From NCBI GenBank assembly GCA_963771715.1, contig CAVYUQ010000023.1, forward strand, positions 62,001-126,000: a stretch of DNA of 64,000 nt, written 5' to 3'. Positions 49,130-57,287 of the stretch are shown here, one piece after another. The DNA is from JACVRW01 sp963771715 (GTDB lineage: Bacteria; Actinomycetota; Thermoleophilia; Solirubrobacterales; Thermoleophilaceae). The position numbers and the translations under genes were made by a program. Position 1 is the first letter of the stretch. Each line of letters begins with the position of its first letter. A model generated the notes under the pieces. The model was not told the DNA's origin. It worked only from the letters and a program-made list of their open reading frames with translations, and ran no database searches.

Positions 49130-50155
49130 ATGACAAGACCCTCAATGACGCGTCGCGACGATTCTCTGATCGGCCAGGTCGTGGCCGCGAACGTGGTTCT
49201 CGTCGCCCTCACGCTCTTCGCGGCGAGCCTCGCCGCCGGCCTGGACCTGAGCATCGACGACCAGCGCTGGTCCTTCCTCATCCTCGCCCTCGCGATCGTG
49301 CTCACGCTGTGCGTGAACCTCTGGATGCTCCAGCGCCGCTTCGCGCCCCTCGAGCGGCTGATCAAGCGCATCGAGAGCATCGACCCCGCCGAGCCCTCGA
49401 GCCACCAGCTGGCCGACGCCGATCCGGTCGAGGAGATCGACCGCCTGTCGCGGTCCTTCAACGGCCTGCTCGAGCGCATCGAGGACGAGCGGCGCCGCTC
49501 CGGCACGCTGGCCATGCGCGCGCAGGAGGAGGAGCGCCGCCGGCTCGCCCGAGACCTCCACGACGAGGTGAACCAGGCGCTCACCGCGATCCTGCTGCGA
49601 CTCGAGGCCCTCTCGCAGGACAGCCCGCCCGACCGCGTGGACGAGGTGGCCGAGCTGAAGCGGCTCGTGAACCAGGCGATGGAGGAGCTCCTGAACCTGG
49701 CGCGCCAGCTGCGCCCGACCGCGCTCGACGACCACGGCCTGATGCCGGCGATCGAGACGCAGCTCAAGCGCTTCTCGGCACGCACCGGGACCGAGGTACG
49801 GGTCTCGACCGATGGTGAGCCGGAAACGCTGCCCGAGGATGTCCAGACCGCCGTCTACCGGATCCTTCAGGAGGCGCTCGCAAACGTGGGCAGGCACGCG
49901 GGGGCGACCGCCGTGGCGGTGGAGATGGAGGTCGGCGACGAGCGCCTCGAGCTGCGCATCCGCGACGATGGCGCCGGCTTCGATCCCGCGTCGGTGGTGC
50001 GCGACGCGAGCGAGGGCCCCGGCGCTGGGCTCGGCCTGAGCGGCATGGCGGAGCGCGCGCGCTTGGCCGGCGGCGAGCTCGACATCCGCTCGGCGCCCGG
50101 CGGCGGCACCACCGTCACTCTGCGGATCGGGCGCCTCGAGCGGGTGGCGTCTTGA
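49130..50155 (+). CDS. NarL-type sensor histidine kinase
   Basis: A 341-residue membrane kinase: helix 1 (QVVAANVVLVALTLFAASLA), a very short outer loop, helix 2 (FLILALAIVLTLCVNLWML), a HAMP-like segment (FAPLERLIKRIESIDPAEPS), then a HisKA_3 helix with the phosphorylated His in LARDLHDEVNQALTAILLRL and a HATPase domain (ILQEALANVGRHAGATAVAV, RIRDDGAGFDPASV, GLGLSGMAERARLAGGELDI). With almost no outer domain it probably senses a membrane or internal signal. An ATG at 49145 is an equal start. The response regulator gene starts within its stop codon. Confidence 0.92.
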   Translation: MTRPSMTRRDDSLIGQVVAANVVLVALTLFAASLAAGLDLSIDDQRWSFLILALAIVLTLCVNLWMLQRRFAPLERLIKRIESIDPAEPSSHQLADADPVEEIDRLSRSFNGLLERIEDERRRSGTLAMRAQEEERRRLARDLHDEVNQALTAILLRLEALSQDSPPDRVDEVAELKRLVNQAMEELLNLARQLRPTALDDHGLMPAIETQLKRFSARTGTEVRVSTDGEPETLPEDVQTAVYRILQEALANVGRHAGATAVAVEMEVGDERLELRIRDDGAGFDPASVVRDASEGPGAGLGLSGMAERARLAGGELDIRSAPGGGTTVTLRIGRLERVAS

Positions 50156-50784
50156 TCAGCGTCCTGATCGCCGACGATCACGGCATCGTGCGCTCCGGCC
50201 TGCGCATGCTGATCGACCGGCAGTCGGACATGGAGGTCGTGGCCGAGGCGGAGGACGGAGTTGCCGCGCTCGAGTCGACGCAGGAGCATCGCCCCACCGT
50301 GGCGGTGCTCGACGTGTCGATGCCGCGCATGACCGGGCTCCAGGCCGCGCGCGAGATCCGCGCGCACGTGCCCGACACGCGCGTGGTGATGCTGTCGATG
50401 CACGACGACGAGCGCTACTTCCTCGAGGGCCTCGAGGCCGGCGCGGCCGGCTACGTGCTCAAGCGCGCGGCCGACACCGACCTGATCGACGCCGTCCGCA
50501 CCGTCGCCGAGGGGCGCACATTCCTCTCCGACGAGGCCCAGCGCACGCTGATGGACGAGTGGCTCGGCGGTGCCACCGAGGTCGAGGAGCCGCTCACGCC
50601 GCGCGAGCTCGAGATCGTGAAGCTGATCGCCGAGGCGTACACGAACAAGCAGATCGCCGAGACGCTGAAGCTCTCCGAGAAGACGGTCGAGTCGCACCGA
50701 ACCAACGTCTTCGGAAAGCTCGGCATGCGCGACCGCGTGGAGATCGTGCGCTACGCGATCCGCCGCGGGCTCGTCGAGCCGTAG
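50152..50784 (+). CDS. LuxR/NarL family response regulator
   Basis: A 210-residue DNA-binding regulator: receiver domain with DD in VLIADDHGIVRSGL, phospho-acceptor Asp in VAVLDVSMPRMTGL, Lys in GYVLKRAADTD, then a LuxR helix-turn-helix (PLTPRELEIVKLIAEAYTNK, QIAETLKLSEKTVESHRTNV). It begins with a TTG in a TTGA overlap with the kinase stop, so the pair is translationally coupled. Target genes unknown; the neighbouring Sco1/CtaG cytochrome oxidase genes are candidates. Confidence 0.95.
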   Translation: MISVLIADDHGIVRSGLRMLIDRQSDMEVVAEAEDGVAALESTQEHRPTVAVLDVSMPRMTGLQAAREIRAHVPDTRVVMLSMHDDERYFLEGLEAGAAGYVLKRAADTDLIDAVRTVAEGRTFLSDEAQRTLMDEWLGGATEVEEPLTPRELEIVKLIAEAYTNKQIAETLKLSEKTVESHRTNVFGKLGMRDRVEIVRYAIRRGLVEP

Positions 50785-51575
50785 GCCTCCTCGGCCTCGG
50801 CGAGATCGTGGTCCTCCGCCGAGCGCCAGAAGAAGAACGCCACTGCCGCCATGACGATGATCACGTCCAGGGTGAGCATCAGGCCGCCTGCGATCTGCTG
50901 GTCCTCGAGCGGCCGTAGGCCGTGCTCGGGCGCGCGCTCGACGTACCAGTCATAGGCCGGCGAGCGCATCGCGATGAACGCCACGCCGAGGAACATCCCG
51001 ACCATCCGCGCGCCGAAGATGTGCGCGGCCTTCCAGAGCTCGCCCCGCAGCCGGCGGCGGGTGGGCTCGAGCGCGGGGATCCAGACCAGGATGCTGATGA
51101 AGAAGAAGGACTGGTGCTGGAGGGCGTGCACGAGCGGGTGGTGGAGCGCGGCCTCGAACGCGGGCGCGAAGTGCCAGCCGTAGAGGACGATCGCGTAGGT
51201 GGCGATCGCCCCGAGCGGAGTGGTGAGCTTGCGCATCACCCTGCGGAGCGTCTTGCGGCGCGCGAGCGCCACCATCGCCGGCCGCGGCAGGAAGAAGAAG
51301 ATCACCGGCGCCCGCAGGCCGACGAGGATGAGCGGCCCGCCGAGCTCGGCGAGCAGCAGGTGCTGGGCCATGTGGGCCGAGAGCAGGTCCTCGGCGAGGT
51401 TGTCGAGCGGAGAGATCAGCGCCACGGTCCAGAGCGCGACGCCGCCGTAGAAGGCGGCCTGCTGGAAGCGGCTCACCTCGAGGCCGCGCCCGCGCGCCAC
51501 GCGCACCGCGCGCACGTAGAGCGCGACGCCCACGCCCAGGAAGGCGAGCACTCCGGGGTCGAGGGTGATCGACAC
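50751..51575 (-). CDS. ctaG: cytochrome c oxidase assembly protein, CtaG (caa3) family
   Basis: A 274-residue polytopic membrane protein with about seven helices (LAFLGVGVALYVRAV, ISPLDNLAEDLLSAHMAQHL, TYAIVLYGWHFAPAFEAALH, HQSFFFISILVWIPALEPTR, TLDVIIVMAAVAFFFW). The conserved HMAQHLLL and the WH-x6-EAALHHPLVHALQH motif identify the DUF1404/CtaG_Cox11-independent caa3 family, involved in copper site assembly. The start is a GTG at 51575 with CACAAT 7 nt upstream. Its 3' end overlaps the response regulator by 34 bp. Sco1 is encoded 0.5 kb away. Confidence 0.9.
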   Translation of the reverse strand: MSITLDPGVLAFLGVGVALYVRAVRVARGRGLEVSRFQQAAFYGGVALWTVALISPLDNLAEDLLSAHMAQHLLLAELGGPLILVGLRAPVIFFFLPRPAMVALARRKTLRRVMRKLTTPLGAIATYAIVLYGWHFAPAFEAALHHPLVHALQHQSFFFISILVWIPALEPTRRRLRGELWKAAHIFGARMVGMFLGVAFIAMRSPAYDWYVERAPEHGLRPLEDQQIAGGLMLTLDVIIVMAAVAFFFWRSAEDHDLAEAEEAYGSTSPRRIA

Positions 51576-51598
51576 GCCCTCGATTGTGACGCTCAGCG

Positions 51599-52096
51599 AT
51601 GCTTTCGCCCATGGAGGTGCAGATCCGCGCGGGGGGCAGTGCAAAGGACGTGAACACAGTCGTGCGGCTGCACGCCGAGGTCTACGAGGCCGAGTACGGG
51701 CTCGAGCCGAGCTTCGCCGCGGAGATCGCCGTCCAGCTCGCCGAGCTGCGCCGGAGCGGCTGGCCCGGGCCTCCGGGAGGGCTGTGGGTGGCCGAGGTCG
51801 ACGGCCGGCCGGTCGGGACGATCACGCTGTACGGCGTGGGCGGCGGCGTCGGACGGCTCGGCCACCTCGTGCTGGCGCCAGAGGCGCGCGGCTCGGGCAC
51901 CGGGCGCCGGCTCGTGGAGCGCGTTCTGGAGGCCGCGCGCGCCGCCGGCTACAAGCGCCTGGAGCTCGCCACGTTCAGCGACCTGAGCGCCGCCCGCAGC
52001 CTCTACCTGAGCGTGGGCTTCAAGAAGGTGAGCGGCGAGCCCACCGTCCGCTGGGGACGCCCGATGGAGTGGGAGCGCTACGAGCTCGCGCTGTGA
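51599..52096 (+). CDS. GNAT family acetyltransferase
   Basis: A 165-residue N-acetyltransferase: VQIRAGGSAKDVNTVVRLHA, GLWVAEVDGRPVGTITLYGV, RLGHLVLAPEARGSGTGRRL (acetyl-CoA loop RGSGTGRR), KRLELATFSDLSAARSLYLS. Substrate unknown. Divergent from ctaG with 23 bp between starts; Sco1 follows on the same strand 27 bp later. An alternative ATG at 51611 is possible. Confidence 0.9.
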   Translation: MLSPMEVQIRAGGSAKDVNTVVRLHAEVYEAEYGLEPSFAAEIAVQLAELRRSGWPGPPGGLWVAEVDGRPVGTITLYGVGGGVGRLGHLVLAPEARGSGTGRRLVERVLEAARAAGYKRLELATFSDLSAARSLYLSVGFKKVSGEPTVRWGRPMEWERYELAL

Positions 52097-52110
52097 GCGG
52101 CGCGCCCCTC

Positions 52111-52116
52111 TAGCCT
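52111..52116 (+). promoter_or_regulatory. -10 element of the sco1 gene
   Basis: TAGCCT ends 7 nt before the GTG at 52124; leaderless transcript predicted. Confidence 0.55.
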
Positions 52117-52123
52117 CCGCTCG

Positions 52124-52727
52124 GTGAACCCCCGGATCGTCGTCGCGCTCTTCCTCGTCGGCGTCTTCGCGCTCGGGGCGATCGTGCTGGCGGCGCGCGG
52201 GCGCGACTCCGAGGAGGGCTCGCCCAACACCTTCGAGGGCTCGCTGCTGCCGCGCGGGCTGCGCGCGCCGGACTTCGAGCTCCGCAACCAGGACGGCGAG
52301 GCCGTGTCCATGCGCTCGCTGCGCGGCCGGCCCGTGGTGGTCACGTTCCTCTACACCACCTGCCAGGACAGCTGCCCGGTCCAGGCGCAGACCGTGCGCG
52401 GCGCCCTCGACGAGCTCGGCCACGACGTGCCCGCGCTGGCGATCGCGGTGGACCCGCCCCGCGACACGCCGGAGCGAGCGCAGGCGTTCCTCTCGAAGCA
52501 GCGAGCCACCGGGCGCATCGACTTCGTGCTCGGATCGCGCGCCGAGCTGCGCCCGATCTGGAAGGGGTTCGCGATCCGCCCCCAGTCCGTGACCGCGGAG
52601 CACCAGGCGCGGTTCACGCTGGTCGACTCGCGCGGCTTCCAGCGCGTGGGCTACCCCGGCGCCGAGGCCACGCCCGGAGCGGCTGGCGCACGACCTGCGG
52701 CTGCTGGAGCAAGAGGCCGGAGGCTGA
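52124..52727 (+). pseudogene. SCO1/SenC family copper chaperone, C-terminal frameshift
   Basis: About 200 residues, anchored by an N-terminal helix (IVVALFLVGVFALGAIVLAA) with an outer thioredoxin-fold domain: APDFELRNQDGEAVSMRSLR, Cys pair in LYTTCQDSCPVQ, and the copper His in AEHQARFTLVDSRG. It delivers copper to the Cu-A site of cytochrome oxidase or keeps its Cys pair reduced. One extra C near 52672 breaks the end; the expected TPERLAHDLRLLEQEAGG lies one frame over with TGA at 52725. The active domain is intact. Confidence 0.87.
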
Positions 52728-52731
52728 GTTC

Positions 52732-52751
52732 TCCTACCACCTAGGTAGGAT
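52732..52751. promoter_or_regulatory. Rrf2 operator overlapping the -10 of the suf operon
   Basis: TCCTACC (52732-52738) and GGTAGGA (52744-52750) form a 7-5-7 inverted repeat. The -10 TAGGAT (52746-52751) lies within the right arm and 8 nt before the ATG, so binding would block transcription. Confidence 0.7.
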
Positions 52752-52759
52752 TTGAACGG

Positions 52760-53224
52760 ATGATGTTCTCGACCAAAGCCGAGTACGGCGTCCGCGTGAT
52801 GGCGCACCTCGCGAAGCACGACGGCGAGCGGCCGATCTCGCTCGCCACCATCGCCGACTCCGAGGGCCTTCCGCTCGCCTACCTCGAGCACCTGGTTCAG
52901 CGCCTGCGCAAGGCGGGGCTCGTGGAGTCGCGCCGCGGTGCGCACGGCGGCTACACGCTCGCGCGCGAGGCCGGGGACATCTCGATGGCCGAGGTCGTGA
53001 GGGCGCTCGAGGGCGAGATTGCGCCGATCGAGTGCATCAGCGCGGACGCCGACGGCGGCGCTCGTCTGCTCCGCGAGCACCGCGAGAACGGCGAGCCCTG
53101 CCCCACAAAGCTCCTCTGGACCCGCGTCCAGGGGTCGATCGTCCGAACCCTGAATGAGATGACGCTGGACGACCTCGTCCAGCCCCTGACAGCAGGAAGA
53201 AGGCCACCACCGTATGACCCTTGA
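52760..53224 (+). CDS. Rrf2 family regulator of the suf operon
   Basis: A 154-residue winged-helix repressor: MMFSTKAEYGVRVMAHLAKH, ISLATIADSEGLPLAYLEHL (recognition region), VESRRGAHGGYTLAREAGDI, then an effector region with only two Cys (IECISADADGG and GEPCPTKLLW). IscR-type proteins use three Cys plus His for a Fe-S cluster; two Cys may use another ligand or sense differently. A palindrome covers its own -10, suggesting autorepression and control of sufCDSU, whose first gene starts inside its end. Confidence 0.92.
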   Translation: MMFSTKAEYGVRVMAHLAKHDGERPISLATIADSEGLPLAYLEHLVQRLRKAGLVESRRGAHGGYTLAREAGDISMAEVVRALEGEIAPIECISADADGGARLLREHRENGEPCPTKLLWTRVQGSIVRTLNEMTLDDLVQPLTAGRRPPPYDP

Positions 53225-53966
53225 AGTCCAGAACCTGCACGTGCGCACGGAGGACCGGGAGATCCTCCACGGCGTCGACCTCGTCGTGAAGAAGGGCGAG
53301 ACCCACGCGCTGATGGGGCCGAACGGCTCCGGCAAGTCCACGCTCGCCAACACGCTGATGGGCAACCCCAACTACGAGGTCACCGAGGGTCGCATCCTCC
53401 TGAACGGCGAGGACCTGACTGAGGCGGACCCCGACGAGCGCGCCCGCGCCGGCCTCTTCATGGCCTTCCAGTACCCGGCCACGATCCCGGGCGTCTCGGT
53501 GGCGAACTTCCTGCGCATGGCGATGAACGCCGGGCGCGAGGAGCCGATCAAGGTCAAGGAGTTCGGAGCCCTGCTCGGCAAGAACATGGAGCTCCTGAAG
53601 ATCGACCGCGCCTTCACAAGCCGCTATCTCAACGAGGGATTCTCCGGCGGCGAGAAGAAGCGCGCCGAGATCCTCCAGCTCGCGATGCTCCAGCCGGCCT
53701 TCGCGGTGCTCGACGAGACCGACTCGGGGCTCGACATCGACGCCCTGCGCATCGTGGCCGAGGGCGTGAACGCCATGCGCGGCGCCGAGCGCGGCTTCCT
53801 GATCATCACGCACTACACGCGCATCCTCGAGTACGTGGAGCCCGACTTCGTGCACATCCTGCTGGACGGCCGGATCGTCCGCGAGGGCGGCTCGGAGCTC
53901 GCGGACGAGCTCGAGGAGAAGGGCTACGAGTTCGTGCGCGAGGGGGTGGCCGCGAGTGGCGCCTGA
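53214..53966 (+). CDS. sufC: SUF system ATPase SufC
   Basis: ABC-type ATPase that drives Fe-S cluster assembly on the SufB/D scaffold. The 250-residue protein has Walker A GPNGSGKSTL, the SufC-specific FQYPATIPGVSVANFLRMAM, ABC signature FSGGEKKRAEIL, Walker B FAVLDETDSGLDID and the His switch in IITHYTRIL. The ATG lies 11 bp inside the rrf2 end, and sufD starts 11 bp inside its own end. Confidence 0.96.
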   Translation: MTLEVQNLHVRTEDREILHGVDLVVKKGETHALMGPNGSGKSTLANTLMGNPNYEVTEGRILLNGEDLTEADPDERARAGLFMAFQYPATIPGVSVANFLRMAMNAGREEPIKVKEFGALLGKNMELLKIDRAFTSRYLNEGFSGGEKKRAEILQLAMLQPAFAVLDETDSGLDIDALRIVAEGVNAMRGAERGFLIITHYTRILEYVEPDFVHILLDGRIVREGGSELADELEEKGYEFVREGVAASGA

Positions 53967-55233
53967 GTTCGTGGAGGACCGCCGCCGCGCCGCGCTCGAG
54001 GTCTACGAGTCGCTGGACGTGCCGACCTGGCGCCGCTCCGGCTTCTGGACCACCTCCCTGCGCGGCCTCGACCTCGACGCGCTCGAGCCACGCCGCTACG
54101 ACAGCCTGGACTCGGCCCTGGTCCGCGACCACCTCGGCGACGAGGAGCACGCGGCGCTGATCGTGCAGCAGGGCGCGAACATCGTTCACTGCGACGTCGC
54201 CGACGAGCGCATCATCGTGATGCCGCTCGAAGAGGCTGTGGAGAAGCACCCGGACCTCGTCGAGGAGTGGTTCGCGAAGCGGCTGCCGTACGACGAGGGC
54301 AAGTTCCCGGCCGGCACCGCCGCCTTCTGGACCGGCGGCGTGTTCGTGTACGTGCCCGACAACGTCCGGATCGAGAAGCCGATCCAGGCCGTCTGGCTGA
54401 TCGAGGAGCCCGGCACGGTCCAGTGGGCGCACTCACTGGTGGTGGTCGGTGAGAACGCCGAATGCAAGGTGCGCGAGTACTTCCTCGCTCCCGACTTCGA
54501 GGGCCAGGCTCTGCACGCGGGCGCCTTCGAGCTGTACGCGCGACCCGGCGCTCAGGTGCACCTGGCCCACTACCAGGACTGGGGCTCGGGCGAGGTGCAC
54601 GACCTCTCGGTGAGGAGGGTCGAGGTTCAGCGCGATGCCCACGTGAAGTGGGTGCCGATCCACCTCGGCGGCCACCTCACCAAGCAGACGCTCGACATCA
54701 TCACTGCCGAGCCCGGCTCGGACATGCGTCACACCGGCATGTACTTCACCGAGCGCGACGAGCACCTCGACCTGTTCACCTCGGACAAGCACGAGGCCGG
54801 CCACACGACTGGCGACACCGTCTGGAAGGGCGCGCTCACCGGCGAGTCGAGGGCCTCGTACGAGGGGCTCATCCACATCGTGCCGAAGGCGCCCGAGGTG
54901 GACACCTACCTCCAGACCCACCAGATGCTGCTCTCGCCGAAGGCGAAGGGCGACGCGATCCCCTCGCTGATCGTCGAGGTGGACAACGTGAAGGCATCGC
55001 ACGGCGGGACCGTCGGCGAGCTCGACCCCGAGCAGATCTTCTACATGATGACCCGCGGCATCCCGCGCGCCGAGGCCGTTCGCGTGCTGGTCGAGGGGTA
55101 CTTCGAGGAGGTCGTGATGCGGCTCGACGACCCAGGTCTCGAGGACCTCGTCCGCCGGCGCATCAGCGAGAAGCTGGCCAACGCCGAGGATCAGGTCAGG
55201 GAGTTCATCGGGGAGCGCGCCGAGGCGAGCTGA
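53956..55233 (+). CDS. sufD: SufB/SufD family scaffold protein
   Basis: A 425-residue SufBD-family beta-helix protein (WRRSGFWTTSLRGLDLDALE N-terminus; HAGAFELYARPGAQVHLAHY, SDMRHTGMYFTERDEHLDLF in the helix; SHGGTVGELDPEQIFYMMTR, RGIPRAEAVRVLVEGYFEEV at the C-terminus). Only one SufB/D paralogue is present in the cluster. The position of the SufB catalytic Cys before SHxxTV is Ala here (VKASHGGTV), so it is closer to SufD, or a single-copy scaffold using other residues. GTG start within the sufC end. Confidence 0.9.
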   Translation: MAPEFVEDRRRAALEVYESLDVPTWRRSGFWTTSLRGLDLDALEPRRYDSLDSALVRDHLGDEEHAALIVQQGANIVHCDVADERIIVMPLEEAVEKHPDLVEEWFAKRLPYDEGKFPAGTAAFWTGGVFVYVPDNVRIEKPIQAVWLIEEPGTVQWAHSLVVVGENAECKVREYFLAPDFEGQALHAGAFELYARPGAQVHLAHYQDWGSGEVHDLSVRRVEVQRDAHVKWVPIHLGGHLTKQTLDIITAEPGSDMRHTGMYFTERDEHLDLFTSDKHEAGHTTGDTVWKGALTGESRASYEGLIHIVPKAPEVDTYLQTHQMLLSPKAKGDAIPSLIVEVDNVKASHGGTVGELDPEQIFYMMTRGIPRAEAVRVLVEGYFEEVVMRLDDPGLEDLVRRRISEKLANAEDQVREFIGERAEAS

Positions 55234-56471
55234 TGGGCGCCGTGGCGGACAAGCCTCTGGTGGACGTCCGAGCCGACTTCCCCGTGCTCGCCCGCGAGTT
55301 CGCCGGCAAGCGCGTGGCGTACCTCGACTCGGCGGCCACGTCGCAGCGCCCGGAGCAGGTGATCCAGGCGATGGACCGCTTCCAGCGCGAGTCTTACGCT
55401 CCGATCCACCGCGGCGTGTACGAGCTGGCGCGCGAGTCGACCGAGGCGTTCGAGTCGGCCCGCAGGCGCATCGCCGAGTTCGTGGGCTGGGACCCGGCCT
55501 GCTCGATCTTCACTCGCAACGCCACCGAGGCGATCAACCTGGTGGCCTACTCGTGGGGGCGCGCGAACGTCGGCGAGGGCGACGAGCTCCTCATCACCGA
55601 GATGGAACACCACTCGAACATCGTCCCCTGGCAGATCCTGTGCGAGGAGACGGGCGCGAAGCTGCGCTACCTCACGCTCACGGACAGCGCCGAGCTGTCG
55701 CTCGACGAGCTCGACTCCATCCTCGCCGAGGGCCGCGTGAAGCTCGTGGCCGTGGCGCATGTGTCGAACGTGCTCGGCACCATCAACCCGGTGGCCGAGA
55801 TCGCGCGGCGCGCCCGTGCCGCCGGCGCGGTCACGCTCGTGGACGGCTCGCAGGCCGTGCCGCAGATGCCCGTGGACCTGCGCGAGATCGACGCCGACTT
55901 CTACGCCTGGACCGGCCACAAGGCGCTCGGGCCGACGATCGGGCTCCTGCACGGGCGGCGCGAGCTGCTGCAGAGCATGCGGCCTTTCCTCGGCGGCGGG
56001 CACATGATCTCGCGCGTGGAGCGCGAGCACTCCACCTGGAACGAGCTGCCCTACAAGTTCGAGGCCGGCACCTCGGCGGCCACCGAGGCCGTCGGGCTCG
56101 GCGCCGCGATCGAGTACCTGGACGCGATCGGCATGGATCGCATCCGGGCGCACGAGCGCGACCTCACCGGCTATGCCCTGGAGCGGCTGCCCGAGGTGGA
56201 GGGGATCCACCTCTACGGGCCGTCGGACCTGGACCGCCGCGGCGGCGTGGTGGCGTTCGCCATCGAAGGGATCCACCCGCACGACATCGCCGAGCTGTGC
56301 GACCGCGAGGCGGTCTGCGTGCGAGCGGGCCACCACTGCGCCCAGCCGCTGATGCGCTGCCTCGGCGTGGGCGCCACCGCCCGCGCCTCGTTCCACGTGT
56401 ACAACGCGCGGGACGAGGTGGACCGGCTGGTGGACGCGCTCGTGAAGGCGCGAGAGGTATTCGAGCTCTGA
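55233..56471 (+). CDS. sufS: cysteine desulfurase SufS
   Basis: PLP enzyme that strips sulfur from cysteine for Fe-S assembly. The 412-residue type II desulfurase has YLDSAATSQRPEQVIQAMDR, TEMEHHSNIVPWQ, DGSQAVPQMPVDL, the PLP Lys in YAWTGHKALGPTIGL and the sulfur-carrying Cys in RAGHHCAQPLMRCLGV. Starts in a TGATG overlap with sufD and ends in one with sufU. Confidence 0.96.
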   Translation: MGAVADKPLVDVRADFPVLAREFAGKRVAYLDSAATSQRPEQVIQAMDRFQRESYAPIHRGVYELARESTEAFESARRRIAEFVGWDPACSIFTRNATEAINLVAYSWGRANVGEGDELLITEMEHHSNIVPWQILCEETGAKLRYLTLTDSAELSLDELDSILAEGRVKLVAVAHVSNVLGTINPVAEIARRARAAGAVTLVDGSQAVPQMPVDLREIDADFYAWTGHKALGPTIGLLHGRRELLQSMRPFLGGGHMISRVEREHSTWNELPYKFEAGTSAATEAVGLGAAIEYLDAIGMDRIRAHERDLTGYALERLPEVEGIHLYGPSDLDRRGGVVAFAIEGIHPHDIAELCDREAVCVRAGHHCAQPLMRCLGVGATARASFHVYNARDEVDRLVDALVKAREVFEL

Positions 56472-56851
56472 TGGACGCCCTCTATCGGGACTTCATCCTC
56501 GAGCACTACAAGAGTCCGCGGAACTTCGGCGAGCTCGAGCCGCACGACCTCCAGTGGCACGACCACAACCCGCTCTGCGGCGACGAGCTGGGCGTGCACA
56601 TCGTGGTCGAGGACGGCCGCGTCAAGGACCTCCGCTTCCACGGCCAGGGCTGCGCGATCTCGCAGGCGGCCGCCTCGATCTCGTCGGAGGAGCTGATCGG
56701 GATGCCGATCGACGAGATCGGGGACCTCGGCGCCGACTGGGTGATCGAGCAGCTCGGCATCGACATCTCCCCCACCCGCCGCAAGTGCGCGCTGCTGTCG
56801 CTGAAGGTGATGCGCGGCGCCACGACCGGCGACGCCAGCTGGCCTGAGTAG
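56471..56851 (+). CDS. sufU: SufU sulfur-transfer protein
   Basis: Zinc-dependent sulfur acceptor for SufS in Gram-positive SUF systems. The 126-residue protein has YRDFILEHYKSPRNFGELEP, first Cys and Asp in NPLCGDEL, second Cys in HGQGCAISQAAASISSEELI, third in RRKCALLSLKVMRGA, i.e. the full C-D-C-C zinc set that separates SufU from the scaffold IscU. Last gene of the operon, followed by a hairpin. Confidence 0.95.
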   Translation: MDALYRDFILEHYKSPRNFGELEPHDLQWHDHNPLCGDELGVHIVVEDGRVKDLRFHGQGCAISQAAASISSEELIGMPIDEIGDLGADWVIEQLGIDISPTRRKCALLSLKVMRGATTGDASWPE

Positions 56852-56854
56852 GGC

Positions 56855-56876
56855 GAGCCCCGCTCGGACAGGGCTC
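56855..56876. terminator. short hairpin between sufU and the ACT gene
   Basis: GAGCCC (56855-56860) and GGGCTC (56871-56876) with a 10-nt loop, 3 bp after the sufU stop and reaching the stop of the convergent ACT gene. No T-tract; possible two-way transcript end. Confidence 0.35.
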
Positions 56877-57252
56877 AGGCTCCGTCCAGCGCCGCCTTGA
56901 GGCCGTCGAGGTCCGGCGCGCCGAAGACCACGCGGTTCCGGGTGGCCACGTAGACGAGGTCGAGGTCCACTCCGGCTTTGGCGATCTTTCGAGTCAGGTC
57001 CGCGAGCACGCCGGGGCGGTCCTCGACGTCGACCACGACGACCTGGCGCTCGCGCGTGACCGCGAGGTGCGAGATCCCCAGCGCATGCCTCGCTGCCTCG
57101 GCGTGCGGGACGAGGATGTGGAGCTCGGCCTGCTTGCCTCCGCCGATGCAGGTGGCCGCGGCGATGTTCACGCCCGCGTCGCTGATCGCGGCCGCGACCT
57201 GCGCCAGCGCTCCGGGCGTGTTCTCGATCTCGATGACCAGGTCGACCGGCAT
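56875..57252 (-). CDS. tandem ACT-domain protein
   Basis: A 125-residue protein of two ACT domains and nothing else: residues 1-62 (VDLVIEIENTPGALAQVAAA, INIAAATC-type segment VNIAAATCIGGGKQAELHIL) and 66-125 (RQVVVVDVEDRPGVLADLTR, KAGVDLDLVYVATRNRVVFG). Probably an amino-acid-binding regulatory protein in the cytosol; ligand unknown. Convergent with sufU. Confidence 0.88.
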   Translation of the reverse strand: MPVDLVIEIENTPGALAQVAAAISDAGVNIAAATCIGGGKQAELHILVPHAEAARHALGISHLAVTRERQVVVVDVEDRPGVLADLTRKIAKAGVDLDLVYVATRNRVVFGAPDLDGLKAALDGA

Positions 57253-57287
57253 GCGTCCCTGCGGCGTGAGCCTATGGCAGCGAGGCG

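Noticed and set aside
53956..55233. Calling the SUF scaffold SufB
   Set aside because: The Cys before SHxxTV is replaced by Ala and the length fits SufD better; left as SufB/D family with symbol sufD.
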